Shown here: one piece after another, positions 52,605-63,215 of the stretch | Numbering within the stretch: position 1 is the first letter of the stretch | How the letters are laid out: each line of letters opens with the position of its first letter | Assembly (NCBI GenBank): GCA_030220185.1 | Contig: JASPKZ010004202.1 | Coordinates: 500,001 to 564,000 of the forward strand | Direction of reading: 5' to 3' | Length of the DNA: 64,000 bases | Origin: Diploptera punctata | Lineage: Eukaryota > Arthropoda > Insecta > Blattodea > Blaberidae | Position numbers and translations under genes: made by a program | The notes under the pieces: generated by a model | What the model saw: only the letters and a program-made list of their open reading frames with translations | The model's database searches: none | Told to the model about the DNA's origin: nothing

Positions 52605-52705
52605 TCAATATCTGGTCTTGAGAATGACAGCTTGGCTGTAGAAACTTGTTGACCATTTTAAAACATTAATTGGTGAAATGGGCATATTGACTGCATATAT
52701 ATTTT
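52605..52705 (+). mobile_element. single hairpin arm with 13-bp TSD
   Basis: Matches the right arm of 40075-40261 (CTGGTCTTGAGAATGACAGC …GGGCATATTGACTG) plus ATATATATTTT. AAATAAAACTAAG at 52592-52604 and 52706-52718. Confidence 0.8.
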
Positions 52706-52849
52706 AAATAAAACTAAGTTTTATTTTTATTTAATTAATGATATGGATTTTCACCAAGTAAACACCAACTCAATTGATTATTTGTATAAAGGTTTTTCCA
52801 TCTCTTTAACAGAAAATACGAAGTTTCTATCTTTAATAACACTGGTCAA

Positions 52850-53350
52850 CATGATTTTTGTCTCATGAGTACCAAGAGTTGTACTTAATGCAGTTTTTTA
52901 TCGTGTTTTTTTATTTCATTTTCAATTAATGAATTTCAATAATTATCTTTTTTAATAAACCTAGATTTCTTCCCGGAAAATCTTGGCGCGATGAGCACGG
53001 GGAACACTTTCATCAGGAGATTTCAGCTATGGAAAAGAGATATCAAGGCAAATGGAATCCTAATATGCTGGCCGATTATTGTTGAATAATCAAGAGGGAT
53101 GCTCCACAGGAGAAATATAGCAGAAAATCGTCATTTCTTACTTTCTAGGTGAGTCCGAATGTTCGAATATTGTGTAGTTACGAATGTAGAAAATATTAAA
53201 GTGCTTGAAATTAAAAACATTTCTGTCTCTCGGAAACCTTGCGTGATGGAGAAAAACCGATATCATATTTGAATTCAAGGAAAAAAGTACTATCAGAATC
53301 ACATATTTTTCTTTCTGAGACAAAAAAAAGTTTCTTTTTTGTTAGGCCAA
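52850..53350 (+). mobile_element. CACTG-end element copy 1
   Basis: Left ACACTGGTCAACATGATTTT TGTCTCATGAG. Right GAGACAAAAAAAAGTTTC… GTTAGGCCAATG. The left end and the inverted right end resemble each other (CACTG…CAACA…TTTTTGTCTCA). Interior codons FPENLG.M are degraded: QEISAMEKRYQGKWNPNMLA, DYC. The shared ORF is described at 61090. Confidence 0.7.
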
Positions 53351-53489
53351 TGTATATGCTATATAAGTTATATCTACAATATCAAATTTGAGTAGAGTTT
53401 TAGGCGATCACAATATAAGTATTAAAAAAAACATTTTAAATAGTACAATACCATAATAAGGAGTACGTAGTATTTAAAGGGCACGATAC

Positions 53490-54077
53490 CTTAAGAGCAA
53501 AATTAGTAATTGATAATACAATTTTAGAACAAGTGAATAGTTTTTAAATATCTAGGTTTCAATTTATCTTAGGCATATGTTAAAATTGAAGATATTAATG
53601 ACAAAATAAATAAATGTAATCTAATGTGTGGCACTATTAAAAGAACCCTTAAAAAACACAAGAAAAGAAACAAAAATTAAATTTTATAAAGTAATGGCTG
53701 TTCCTGTATTGATGTATGGATTAGAATGTTGGACGATCACTAAGAGACAAAAAACAAAAATTGGACGCAGCTGAGATGAGATTTTTAAGAAATATAGCAG
53801 GATATACTCTGCTGGATAAGAAAAGAAATGAAGATATAAGAAAGGAACTAGATATTTTCAAACTTACAGACCAAATAATTAAATATAGGAACGACTGGAA
53901 AAGAACATATTGATAGAATGCCAGAAGGAAGATTTGCAAAATTATTGCTAAATTATAAACCGCACGGAAGGAGAAATGTTGGACGCCCACACAGAAGATG
54001 GTCTGAACAATTTTAACAATTCTAGCTTTCATGAAACCCGAACGAGCCAACAGGCTTAATCCCTGGATGATGATCAT
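53490..54077 (+). mobile_element. LINE-B subfamily, thumb to 3' end
   Basis: KVMAVPVLMYGLECWTITKR, EMRFLRNIAGYTLLDKKRNE (several frames), DLQNYC. The 3' end CCGCACGGAAGGAGAAATGT …CAACAGGCTTAATCCCTGGA recurs at 57540-57682. Many indels. Confidence 0.75.
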
Positions 54078-54100
54078 GAGTTCATGTTTCGCTTCCATAT

Positions 54101-54428
54101 CCATCCATCCATAGTAATTCTGCCCGAGGACAGGTCTTTCACTGCAATCATAGCATTTTCATGCTATGTTTTGCAACTTTACTGGGGAATTATAGGTGTG
54201 GTAGCTTCCTGTTGCTTTCCACACCGGTGAAGGATGATGATGATAATGATAAGGATGATGATGATGATGATGGCCGGATGATTTTCGAGGACCGTTGGGC
54301 CCTAAGCTTCCTGATATTTGTCTTACAGGTGAGAAAAAAACCCGAGGAGCCTGTCCCGACCGGGGATCGAACCCGGGGCCACTGCGTGACAATGCAGCAC
54401 GCTGCCTCGAGACCACAGCGGTGGACCG
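54101..54428 (-). mobile_element. SINE2 with 9-bp TSD in a LINE-A scrap
   Basis: CTTCCATAT (54092-54100) and CTTTCATAT (54429-54437). LINE-A GTTCATGTTTCGC… and …AACTGGAAGAATAACACTTT flank it. Near-full-length SINE2. Confidence 0.85.
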
Positions 54429-54462
54429 CTTTCATATAACTGGAAGAATAACACTTTCATAC

Positions 54463-54760
54463 AGGGTGTTTCAGAACAAGTGTTAGAAACTTCTAGGAGT
54501 TGTAGAGGGGACTTAGTAGATAAAGTTTTGATAAGGAACCCATGTCTGAAAACGTACCATTTCGATGTTAAATAAGTTTGAAGATGGAAACACAATGGGC
54601 TGATATCGTGAGTCTTGTGTTTCAGAATAAGTATTACACACTTCTAGGGGTTGTACTACACCTGTCGAGTCCAAGTAATAATCTATTAAAACAAAATAAG
54701 GCCCAGTTCGGTCATCCAACAAAATTTGAATAAATTAATTTTTTTGACTGAGATAACGAT

Positions 54761-54808
<48 letters not shown>

Positions 54809-55214
54809 ACTCTCAGGTAATAGGCTAATATTTATAAAACATATTAAAAATATGAATCATTAGAAAATGGTTAATCGAAAGCAGAAATAAAAAAAAATCG
54901 TTACAGCGGCAGCAATTTTCAATTTTTCATAACGAAACTTGGTAGGGCCTATATGTCACTGAAATGAAATGAATCAGCGTAATCCGATCATTCAAAAATC
55001 GCTCTATCTGACGCAATGTTTGTTATTTCGCAAGAAAAGTGAATACTAAAAAATTAAATTTAAAAAAAAGTTCCAAAAAGCATAAAAATTGGATTTTAAA
55101 TTGCACGGCGTCATGTATCAACCGGCTATGCGTCATTATGTAAGTTACAAAAAAATAGTTAAATGTTTAAGTCGATCTGACTAAGTTATTTATTGTTATT
55201 TAAAATTTTATAAA
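54463..55214. repeat. unknown repeat beginning ACAGGGTGTTTCAG; (ATT)n
   Basis: GTGTTTCAGAACAAGTGTTA with CTTCTAGGAGTTGTA occurs at 54467 and, altered, again at 54619. The CAGGGTG start suggests a DNA element end, but no opposite end was found. (ATT)n at 54764-54804. No gene in the remainder. Confidence 0.4.
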
Positions 55215-55378
55215 GTATGGCCCTGGGGTCGACTCAGCCTCTAACGGAAATGAGTACCAGACGCTTGTTCTGGGGGTAAAGGCGGCCGTCACGCAGGGCT
55301 GACAACCCGGCTGACATCAAGTGCCGATTGTCCAGAAATAGTGGGAGCCTTAACCTCCTACTACCCCAAGGGCCACTT
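55215..55378 (+). mobile_element. SINE4, head missing
   Basis: TATGGCCCTGGGGTCGACTC to CTCCTACTACCCCAAGGGCC, joined directly to LINE-B. Confidence 0.85.
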
Positions 55379-55770
55379 TACTTATTGGCTGTACCTATAA
55401 TATTGTATGGTTCAGAAATATGGACTCTGAATAAACAGACAATTAAGAGAATAGAAGCCGCAGAAATGAAATATTTACGATTTGTGGCAGGATGTACTTC
55501 AATGGATAAAAAACGAAGTGAAGATATCCGTAAAGAATTACAAATATTCAGTTTGACAGATAAAACAGAAGAGTACAGGAGAAAATGGTATGAACATGTC
55601 TGCAGAATGGATACCAACAGATTGCCTTGGAAAAGTCTGAACTATCAACCAAGAGGAGGAAAAAGAGATCGCGGACGCCCACGATAGAGCAGCTATAGGC
55701 CCCCTAATACTTGGAGCCGGAACGAACCAAAAACGTTTAATCCTGGCAAGAAGAATAAACAAAAGCATTT
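55379..55770 (+). mobile_element. LINE-B 3' part
   Basis: LLAVPIILYGSEIWTLNKQT, EMKYLRFVAGCTSMDKKRSE, RKWYEHVCRMDTNRLPWKSL, NYQPRGGKRDRGRPR stop. The 119-codon frame 55328-55687 includes SINE4-derived residues at its start. Confidence 0.82.
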
Positions 55771-56039
55771 TCCTTCAGACTCAGAGAAACCAATGGATAT
55801 AAAGGAAAACCACTAAATTGTTTCCTGTTAATGCACTTTGCAGGTAAAATTTATACATGCTCGTAAGTGACAGGATTAAGAGAAACATATCCGAAAATAT
55901 CTGTTCATGTCCTTGTAATATGAGATAACATTGGTGGCGCCTGTTATCCAGACATGAATCATTCGACAAACGGTAGGTAATAGACATTGTTATTAAGCAT
56001 GCCGTCGGGACGGGAGCCGCGCCATTCCTTTCATGTGAT

Positions 56040-56300
56040 ATACCTAGTGGTCTGCTACGGTCTCAATCCAACGTTTGAAGGGTCTGCCCAAAGATCTCTT
56101 GCCTGGTGGCTGGTAATTTAAGATCTGACGTGGTATTCTTGTTCTGCTCATTCTTCTTACGTGAGATTTCCAATTGTTTCTGTATTTTTGTACATATTCC
56201 ATGACTGATTCTGTTTGTAATTCTTTGAGAATGTCAGAATTCCTTTTATGGTCTGTCCTTGAATAGCCCGCAGTACGTCTCATATGCACTGGTGCAAAAT
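56040..56300 (-). mobile_element. LINE-B 3' part
   Basis: Minus frame 56044-56289: MRRTAGYSRTDHKRNSDILK, NNWKSHVRRMSRTRIPRQIL, NYQPPGKRSLGRPFKRWIET. Clean 81-codon stretch. Confidence 0.85.
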
Positions 56301-56339
56301 TACTTACTCATCCAGAAAACAGAATTACATGTTGCTTTT

Positions 56340-56588
56340 GTTTCATCATCTTCTTCTTCTTCACTTCAAGGTTTAGGCGATTCGCCTGTTCCGAATTTAC
56401 AATGATTCCTTCCATCTCTTCCTAGGTCTTCCTACATACCTTAATCCCTTTGGTTTATAATGATATGCTATCTTGGACAATCTTGTTCCTTCCATTCTCT
56501 GAACATGCTGTTCCCAGCTGACGCGGTGTTGTTGAATTCTATCATTTATTGAATGAATTTCTAATTCACTTCTTGTTTCTTCATTTTT
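56340..56588 (-). mobile_element. LINE-B 3' end with (GAA)n tail
   Basis: Minus codons KNEETRSELEIHSINDRIQQ, HRVSWEQHVQRMEGTRLSKI, YHYKPKGLRYVGRPRKRWKE, then GAAGTGAAGAAGAAGAAGAT. Confidence 0.8.
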
Positions 56589-56589
56589 A

Positions 56590-56935
56590 TCGGCCGCGGT
56601 GGACTAGTGGTTATGCTCCTTGCCTCTGGCCCGAGAGTCGCGGGTTTAAACCCGGCCGGGGTCGATGGTTTTTTTAGGATGGAAAAATCCAAGGAGCAAG
56701 TCCTCCGGGAGGGACTTTAAGCCGTGGGTCCCGAGTCTGAAGATTCTCAGGCTCGTAAAAGATCCTTAAGCCTGAATAAAGAGGCCTCTAAGCAAAATTT
56801 ACCGACATCAACGTCTTAGTAATACCTTAGTTGCCCGCTAGATGTCTCACTGGATCGGTGGGTTGACCGCATGCCATCCTTGACATCTATGAGCAAATAA
56901 GGTAACTAATAATTAACTTGGTCTAGTGACTCCTT
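56590..56935 (+). mobile_element. SINE1 with divergent distal part
   Basis: Normal head and body to about 56800, then CGACATCAACGTCTTAGTAA and ATGTCTCACTGGATCGGTGG, unlike the other copies; possibly a subfamily tail. Confidence 0.75.
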
Positions 56936-56968
56936 ACAAAGGAGAGGCTGTGGCTCAACAATGGGCAA

Positions 56969-57525
56969 CTACCTAACTCACTGTCACTATCGAACCCATA
57001 TGTTCATGGCCGCACGGATATAAGCTCTCCACACATCCCTATCCTGAGCTAATGTTTTCCAATCATTCCCTGTATAACCTACTTCTCTCAAATCATAGTT
57101 AATGTTATTCTCCCACCTCATTCTTGGTGTACCAACTGGGCGCTTTCCCTCAGGTTTTCCTACGAGAAGCTTCCTTACATCTCTTTCATTCCAAATTCGT
57201 GCCACATGTCCTGTCAATCGCAGTCTACTAGACTATTCTTATTATATATGGCTTCCTACAAAGACCATGTAGTTCACTGTTATATAATCTTCTCCATTCA
57301 CCTGTCTGTTCATCTCTCTTTGGTCTAAAATTTTTCTTAAGAACTTTATTCTCAAATACTCGTAATCTTTCCTCCCTTAAAGTAAGAGTCCATGTTTCGC
57401 ATCAATGTAACATAACTGGTAGAATAATAGTTTTACATATTTTCAGTTTAACGTTTTTTGAAAGGAGTTGGGACATCAAGAGTCTCTGTAATGCATAATA
57501 GCACGCATTTCCAGAATTAAGCCAT
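56969..57525 (-). mobile_element. LINE-A
   Basis: CTAACTCACTGTCACTATCG to CGCATTTCCAGAATTAAGCC. Minus frame 56987-57217 TGHVARIWNERDVRKLLVGK to the end. Other frames broken. Confidence 0.85.
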
Positions 57526-57539
57526 TCATTCAGAATTGA

Positions 57540-57682
57540 ATCCAAAATTATTGCTAAATTATAAACCGCACGGAAGGAGAAATGTTGGACGCCCACACAG
57601 AACATGGTCTGAACAATTTTAACAATTCTAGCTTTCATGAAACGGGAACAAGCCAACAGGCTTAATCCCTGGATGATGAGTT
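57540..57682 (+). mobile_element. LINE-B subfamily 3' end, twin of 53930-54077
   Basis: AAATTATTGCTAAATTATAA ACC…CAACAGGCTTAATCCCTGGATGATGA nearly identical to the 54 kb copy, including the odd stop in SEQF. Confidence 0.85.
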
Positions 57683-57711
57683 AATTGTGATTATTCTGAT
57701 ATAACATGTGT

Positions 57712-57717
<6 letters not shown>

Positions 57718-57762
<45 letters not shown>

Positions 57763-57865
57763 GCTTTATTTTACCTGGCAGAGTTAAGGCCTTAAGGCCT
57801 TGTCTACCACTCAACCAGGTTTAAAAAAAATACAAACAAACAAAAAATAGTCTTAAATCTAAATT

Positions 57866-57912
<47 letters not shown>

Positions 57913-57946
57913 GATTACAAGTTATGAATACAATACAATTAATATT
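57718..57946 (-). mobile_element. LINE-D 3' end, uninterrupted reference
   Basis: (ATA)n, TAGCTTTATTTTACCTGGCA, CCACTCAACCAGGTTT, then (TA)n 57869-57909 and AACGATTACAAGTTATGAAT. It shows what the split copy at 21015-22247 looked like before insertion. Confidence 0.8.
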
Positions 57947-57947
57947 T

Positions 57948-58010
57948 GCCTTGGTGAGTGGAAGAGAAGACCACATGGCCTTAACTCCACCAGGCTAAAT
58001 AAATATATAT
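57948..58010 (+). mobile_element. LINE-D 3' end
   Basis: CTTGGTGAGTGGAAGAGAAG, TCCACCAGGCTAAATAAATA. Opposite strand to the preceding copy. Confidence 0.65.
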
Positions 58011-58501
58011 GAAGGAATTAAAAGAGTCGGGTCACAGGTTGTAACATGGATGAGCAAACAATTGAAGAGAGACTGGGTGACGTGACGGAAGTAAGAAACA
58101 TGATGCCGAGGATGTGTAGGGACATGTAAGCGCGCCTCACTTGTTTCCTCAATGGAGCAGTTTATAGTAGGAAAAAAAAAAAGAAAGAAGTAATAGAGGT
58201 GCAAGGTTTTTGCCACTATCTGGTACGCGCCAACCCAGCATTTTCCTTCTTAGCTCGTGGCCATCCGCCTCATTCATGGTCGATAAACTCTGGATACACG
58301 AGACGACTTCTGCCCGAGATGTTGCGTCAGCACGGGCCAGTCTAACCGCTGCGCATTACGTGCCGAGCATTTATTTCTAATTACGTGTATTCATTATCAC
58401 AGGCTACGTAAAAATACACATTCCGACTCTATTCATATCTATGAAACATAAGAATGACTGGTTTATCGAATTCCTACGATTTTTCCACAATTCTTCTCAA
58501 C
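58011..58501. other. no gene recognised
   Basis: A run at 58170-58184. A GC-richer piece at 58225-58365 has no supported exon. Confidence 0.45.
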
Positions 58502-58514
58502 ATCATCATCCGGT

Positions 58515-59627
58515 TTTTAGGCAGTGGCTGAATTCAAATACCTTACTTACTTACTTAACTACTCACTGGCACTATCGAACCCGTAGGTTCATGACCGCGC
58601 GGACATAAGCTCTCCATACATTCCTATCCTGAGCTAATGCTTTCCAATCATTCCCTGTATAATCTGCTTCCCACAAATCATAGTTAATGTTGTTCTCCCA
58701 CCTCATTCTTGGTCTACCAACTGGGCATTTTCCCTCTGGTTTTCCTACAAGAAGCTTCCATGCAAGTCTTTCATTCCCTATACGTGCAACATGTCCTGCC
58801 CATCGCAGTCTACGAGACTTAACTGTTCTTATTATATCTGGCTTCCTATAAAGACCATGTAGTTCCTGCATGTAGTTCACTGGTATGTAGTCTTCTCCAT
58901 TCACCTGTCTGTTCATCTCTCTTTGGTCCAAAAATTGTCCTAAGTACTTTATTCTCAAATACTCGTAATCTCTTTTTCCTCCCTTAAAGTAAGAGTCCAT
59001 GTTTCGCACCCATATAATATAAGAATTCAAATACCTAGGAACAATAATCACAAATAGGAATGACATGACAAAGAAATTAAACATAGGCTCAATTCTGGAA
59101 ATGCGTGCTATTATGCATTGCAGAGACTCTTGACGTCCCAACTCCTTTAAAAAAACGTTAAATTGAAAATATATAAAACTATTATTCTACCAGTTATATT
59201 ATATGGGTGAGGAGAGATTACGAGTATTTGAGAATAAAGTACTTAGGAAAATTTTTGGACCAAAGAGAGATAAACAGAAAAGTGAATGGAGAAGACTACA
59301 TAACAATGAACTACATGGTCTTTATAGGAAGCCAGATATAATAAGAACAGTTAAGTCTCGTAGACTGCGATGGGCAGGACATGTTGCACGTATGGGGAAT
59401 GAAAGACTTGCATGGAAGCTTCTTGTAGGAAAGCCAGAGGGAAAACGCCCAGTTGGTAGACCAAGAATGAGGTGGGAGAATAACATTAACTATGATTTGA
59501 GGGAAGTAGATTATACAGGGAATGATTGGAAAGCATTAGCTCAGGATAGGGATGTATGGAGAGCTTATGCCCGAGCGGCCATGAACCTACGGGTTCGGTA
59601 GTGCCAGTGAGTAAGTAAGAGTAAGTA
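58515..59627 (+). mobile_element. LINE-A (host copy) with 13-bp TSD
   Basis: Flanked by ATCATCATCCGGT at 58502-58514 and 59628-59640. Starts in the VAEFKYL codons, is interrupted at 58544-59022, and resumes at TAGGAACAATAATCAC. Frame 59203-59601 has 132 codons, ERRLRVFENKVLRKIFGPKR-like to NLRVR. Confidence 0.9.
58544..59022 (-). mobile_element. LINE-A inserted in LINE-A, 14-bp TSD
   Basis: GAATTCAAATACCT at 58530-58543 and 59023-59036. Tail TACTTACTTACTTAAC, 5' break in the LYGCETW codons. Confidence 0.92.
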
Positions 59628-59640
59628 ATCATCATCCGGT

Positions 59641-60290
59641 ATCATGGCAGCTGCCGTGGTCTTCCGAAAACCAAACGCCATTGCTGTCCATCCATCGATC
59701 TTCCACCAATCCTCTGATATTCATAGCTGCTTGTACCCCTTTTATCCACGTTTTCTTTGGTCTTCCTCCTTTCCATTGGGATCCATTCCATAACAATTTT
59801 AGGCAATCTTTGCTCTGGCATTCTTTTGACATGGTCATACCACTGTAATCTTTTCTTTTCTATAATGTCTATGATGTCTGACTCCTCTTGTACAGCCATA
59901 ATTTCCCTTCCTTGTTTCTTTATTTCGTATTCTATCCCTTCCATATTTTCCAGCTGATCTTCTTAAAACATCCTTTTCTGTACTTAAAATTCTTTTCATT
60001 TCCCTGCTAGGAATTTGCCAAACTTCAGCACCATATGTTAAAATGCTCCGAATTATGGTTTGATATATTTGTAATTTTCTATTTTCTGTAATATTTTTGC
60101 TGCACTAAACAGAGTTTAAAGCATTTATTGCTTGTTTTGTTTGTGCTATTCTATTTTTTTTAATTTCCACTGTGTTATCGCCTGAATGGTCTAATTTTGT
60201 TCCTAAATAAGTGCGTTCAATACTAGTTTTAGTTCTTCTCCATTGTTGAAATTTGTGTTTTCTATTTCTATAAAAATGTTAGTATTTTAC
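59641..60290 (-). mobile_element. LINE-C subfamily, thumb and 3' part
   Basis: Minus frame 59642-59944: MEGIEYEIKKQGREIMAVQE, ESDIIDIIEKKRLQWYDHVK, RMPEQRLPKIVMEWIPMERR. Upstream on the minus strand lie the HMVLKFGKF-type thumb codons in broken frames. Target of the LINE-A pair above. Confidence 0.78.
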
Positions 60291-60769
60291 TCCATATTTT
60301 GAGAAACTTTAATTCTATTGCACAAACATATTTAGCCGCCATTCTGTATTGTAAATCCTAGCCCGGGTTGTAAGTTATACTGGACAACGAAATAAACATG
60401 TTCATTAAAAGCAGACCGTTATGTTAGGATAGAGGCGGCAGAAATAAAAGGATCGCCATTTTATAACAGGTGCTAATATAATTCCAGGTATTCTCTACTC
60501 GGCCATTTTTCTTTGTCACTGTCCTCTGGCTCAGGTACGAAACCTTTATTTTCTCATTATTACCTGATCTTGCTGTGTACAAAGTTAAAGCCCACATCCA
60601 CAACAGTTCATTCCCTACTTTTGTTCATTTTTACTTCATCCTACGAGTTTTTGTTACTGTAAATCCAATCAATTAATTATTTATCTTCTCTCTCCCTGTC
60701 TCTCTTTCTATACATACAGTTTTTCATTGTTTATAATTCTATCTTCAAGCCACAGATAGTCCAAAAAAC
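60291..60769. other. no gene recognised
   Basis: CT-rich run at 60688-60712. No family match. Confidence 0.45.
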
Positions 60770-60964
60770 ATTCAAGACTAAAAGTGTATAAAACACTGGC
60801 TCTTCCAACTCTTTTGTATGGGCGTTGAAACAGAAGGATATACAGAGACTTAGATCTGCTGAAATTCCTTCGGAAGACTGCAGGATACACACTACTAGAT
60901 CACAAACAAAAAATGAAGACATCTTAGAAGAATTACACATGGAACCATTTACAAAACAACATTT

Positions 60965-61525
60965 CTGATAACACTGGACAACATGATTTTTGTCTCATGA
61001 GTACCAATAGTTGTATTTAATCCAGTTTTTGTCTTTCTTTCAAATATATATTCGGAATTTCTCCATCACCCACAGTTTTTTTATTTCAATTTCAATTAAT
61101 GGATTTAAATATTTTTTTTTAATAAACCTAGATTTCTTCCCGGAAAATCTTGGCGCAGTGAGCGATGAGCACGGGGAATACTTTCATCAGGAGATTTCAG
61201 CTATGGAAAAGAGATATCAGGGCAAATGGAATCCTAATATGCTGGTCGATTATTGTTGGACCATCAAGAGTGATGTTCCACAGGCGAAATATAGCAGAAA
61301 ATCGTCATTTCTTACTTTCTAGGCGAGTCCGAATGTTCAAATATTGTGTAGTTATGGATGTAGAAAATATTAAAGTGTTTGAAATTATAAATTCCTGTCT
61401 CTCGGAAACCTTGCGTGATGGAGAAACCCGATATCATATTTGAATTCAGGAGAAAAAATACTATCAGAATCACATATTTACCTATCTGAGACAAAAAAAA
61501 AGTTTATTTTTTGTTACTCAATGTT
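60965..61525 (+). mobile_element. CACTG-end element copy 2
   Basis: ATAACACTGGACAACATGAT on the left. GTTTATTTTTTGTTACTCAATG then TTATAA on the right, about 90% like 52850-53350 by eye. ATAA on both sides is a possible TSD. A Chapaev/CMC-like assignment is a guess from the CACTG ends. Confidence 0.65.
61090..61322 (+). pseudogene. conserved C-terminal fragment carried by the CACTG element
   Basis: NLDFFPENLGAVSDEHGEYF, HQEISAMEKRYQGKWNPNML, VDYCWTIKSDVPQAKYSRKS, SFLTF stop at 61320. The same codons, with stops, are in copy 1 at 52965-53148. From memory, similar C-termini (HGERFHQ…MEKRYQGKW) occur in many uncharacterised arthropod proteins; function unknown. The short 3' untranslated part and the inverted-repeat end follow. 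Confidence 0.6.
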
Positions 61526-61735
61526 ATAAGTCAAGATGGATGCAACATGTTCATCGAATGGAAGATCACAGGATACCCAAACAAATGTTAAGATATCAAC
61601 CTGCAGGAAAAAGAAGACCAGGACGTCCACTCAAAAGATTTCTGGATGGTGTTTCTATTGAGGCCCAAGCACATCAACAAATGGCCTAAATTCGTGAATT
61701 GACTATGATGACGATGATTATGATAAATCTTTCTG

Positions 61736-62340
61736 CATCTAAAGTTTTATTTTCCTTCTCCGCTCGTCCCTATCCAACCAGTCCTCTTATTCTCATTCCA
61801 ATTCTTATTTTTTTGCATCCATGAGATTCGTTGATAGTCCAAGATCCGGCTACAAGATTACTACCTTCATCGAGTGTATCAACAAAATCAATTTTTTTCA
61901 TAAAATTGTGAATTACTGAATACATTTTTGCCGAGTTGCCTGCTAAAATTCGGCCGCCAGTTTGTTTAATTAAAATATAATTTATTTATTTATTCGAAAT
62001 AATTTGATTCACTTGTTATTAAGATAAATTATAATCCAGTTCGCAGAAATCGATGTATAGAGCTTGAAAAGTTTTGGTTGCCATTGCACACTTGGCCGCA
62101 AACCTTCTCGCGGCTACAGCAGGCTGTGACACCAATCAGTTATAAAATGGCGGCAAGTACGTATTTATTGTTTTATATTGTTTCAAATAAAGTTCAGTTC
62201 ATTTAAAATGCAGTAATTTGTTTCGTATAACGTTTATTAACACTACCTTTTGGATATATTTTTGTATATACATTGTATGTAGTGTACATAGAGGGCAGTG
62301 GTTTTAATATATTTTATTACTTTCATTAAGAATGGAATTG
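61736..62340. repeat. no gene; holds the 62115-62310 repeat
   Basis: 62115-62310 is the inverted partner of 38056-38255. The rest is AT-rich and unrecognised. Confidence 0.5.
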
Positions 62341-62430
62341 TAGGCGGCTCCGTGGCGCAAGTGGTTAGACGCTCGCTTCTCACCACTGGAGTCCCGAGAT
62401 CGAATCTCGGTCACTCCAAGTGGGTTTCGT
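62341..62430 (+). mobile_element. SINE5 head (split copy)
   Basis: GGCGGCTCCGTGGCGCAAGT, GGTTAGACGCTCGCTTCTCA, GAGATCGAATCTCGGTCACT (B box), CCAAGTGGGTTTCG. The distal part of the same family lies at 63015-63215. Confidence 0.75.
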
Positions 62431-62700
62431 TAAGAAACTGCAGATACTGCAAAACAAGTGTCCGCAAATCAAACTTTTGGCACCGCGTTACACAAGTATA
62501 ACAGAGATGCACGAGGCCACGAAGGTGCCATATATTGATACTATCATAGCAGAAAGGGTCACCACCATGTTTCAAAACATAAGTGATCATGGAAACCCAA
62601 TAGTACGCAATATAGGACACCTTCCACAATGGCGCACTACACATAGAAACATATTCGACCAAATAAATAATCCATAGTACTTAGCATGTGGCAACCAAGG
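62431..62700 (+). pseudogene. Jockey-like RT C-terminus inserted in SINE5
   Basis: Frame 62420-62677: KKLQILQNKCPQIKLLAPRY, TSITEMHEATKVPYIDTIIA, RVTTMFQNISDHGNPIVRNI, HLPQWRTTHRNIF. The LQ..QNK … APRY…I..LH pattern is that of Jockey-superfamily polyprotein ends. No active site present. Confidence 0.7.
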
Positions 62701-63014
62701 CCAGAAAGCTCAGTGCAGAGTGGCGTGGTTCATTCCGGTCCTGAATCGAGCCGAGCTCGTCAGCGACACGGTTTCCGATGCCCCAATCAAGCGAGATCTA
62801 TTCACCTTGGCAACAATATCCATATAAATCCCATATTACTCCAAACAATAAAATATATCCCCATAAAATCGCCGTGTAGACTAGGGTATACCAGCTGAAC
62901 CCAATACCGAATACACACGCGAATTCGCCGTCAAGGGGCAAAGACAAGTCCCAGGAAAGGCACACTGGAGAGGACCAATAGCTGTCACCACGTGATGATG
63001 ATGGTGGACGAAAC
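62701..63014. other. 3' flank of the Jockey fragment, unassigned
   Basis: No frame with support. Possibly the 3' UTR of the Jockey-like element. Confidence 0.4.
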
Positions 63015-63215
63015 GGAGCTTGGGTAGGTTTTTCTCGGGGTTTCTCCCCGTTTTCCCCTGCCACAATTTCATTCCATCATTTCTCCATATTCATCTCATT
63101 CATTTCGTTCATCTCCCCGTGGTGGTGCAGCAGGCGTGGTCGGCCGGCACCCTCGTCATTCACAGACCTGTACATAAGGGACTTCATCTCATCTCATTCC
63201 TCGACCCGACGTTCA
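63015..63215 (+). mobile_element. SINE5 distal part
   Basis: GGAGCTTGGGTAGGTTTTTC, CCGTTTTCCCCTGCCACAAT, GTCGGCCGGCACCCTCGTC. Same order as 63840-64000. Confidence 0.75.

Larger units (their letters stand above)
60770..61735 (+). mobile_element. LINE-B split by a CACTG-end element
   Basis: Left 60770-60964 (thumb: DLEELHMEPFTKQH region). Right 61526-61735 (KSRWMQHVHRMEDHRIPKQM, LRYQPAGKRRPGRPLKRFLD stop). The two halves follow each other in other LINE-B copies. Confidence 0.78.
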
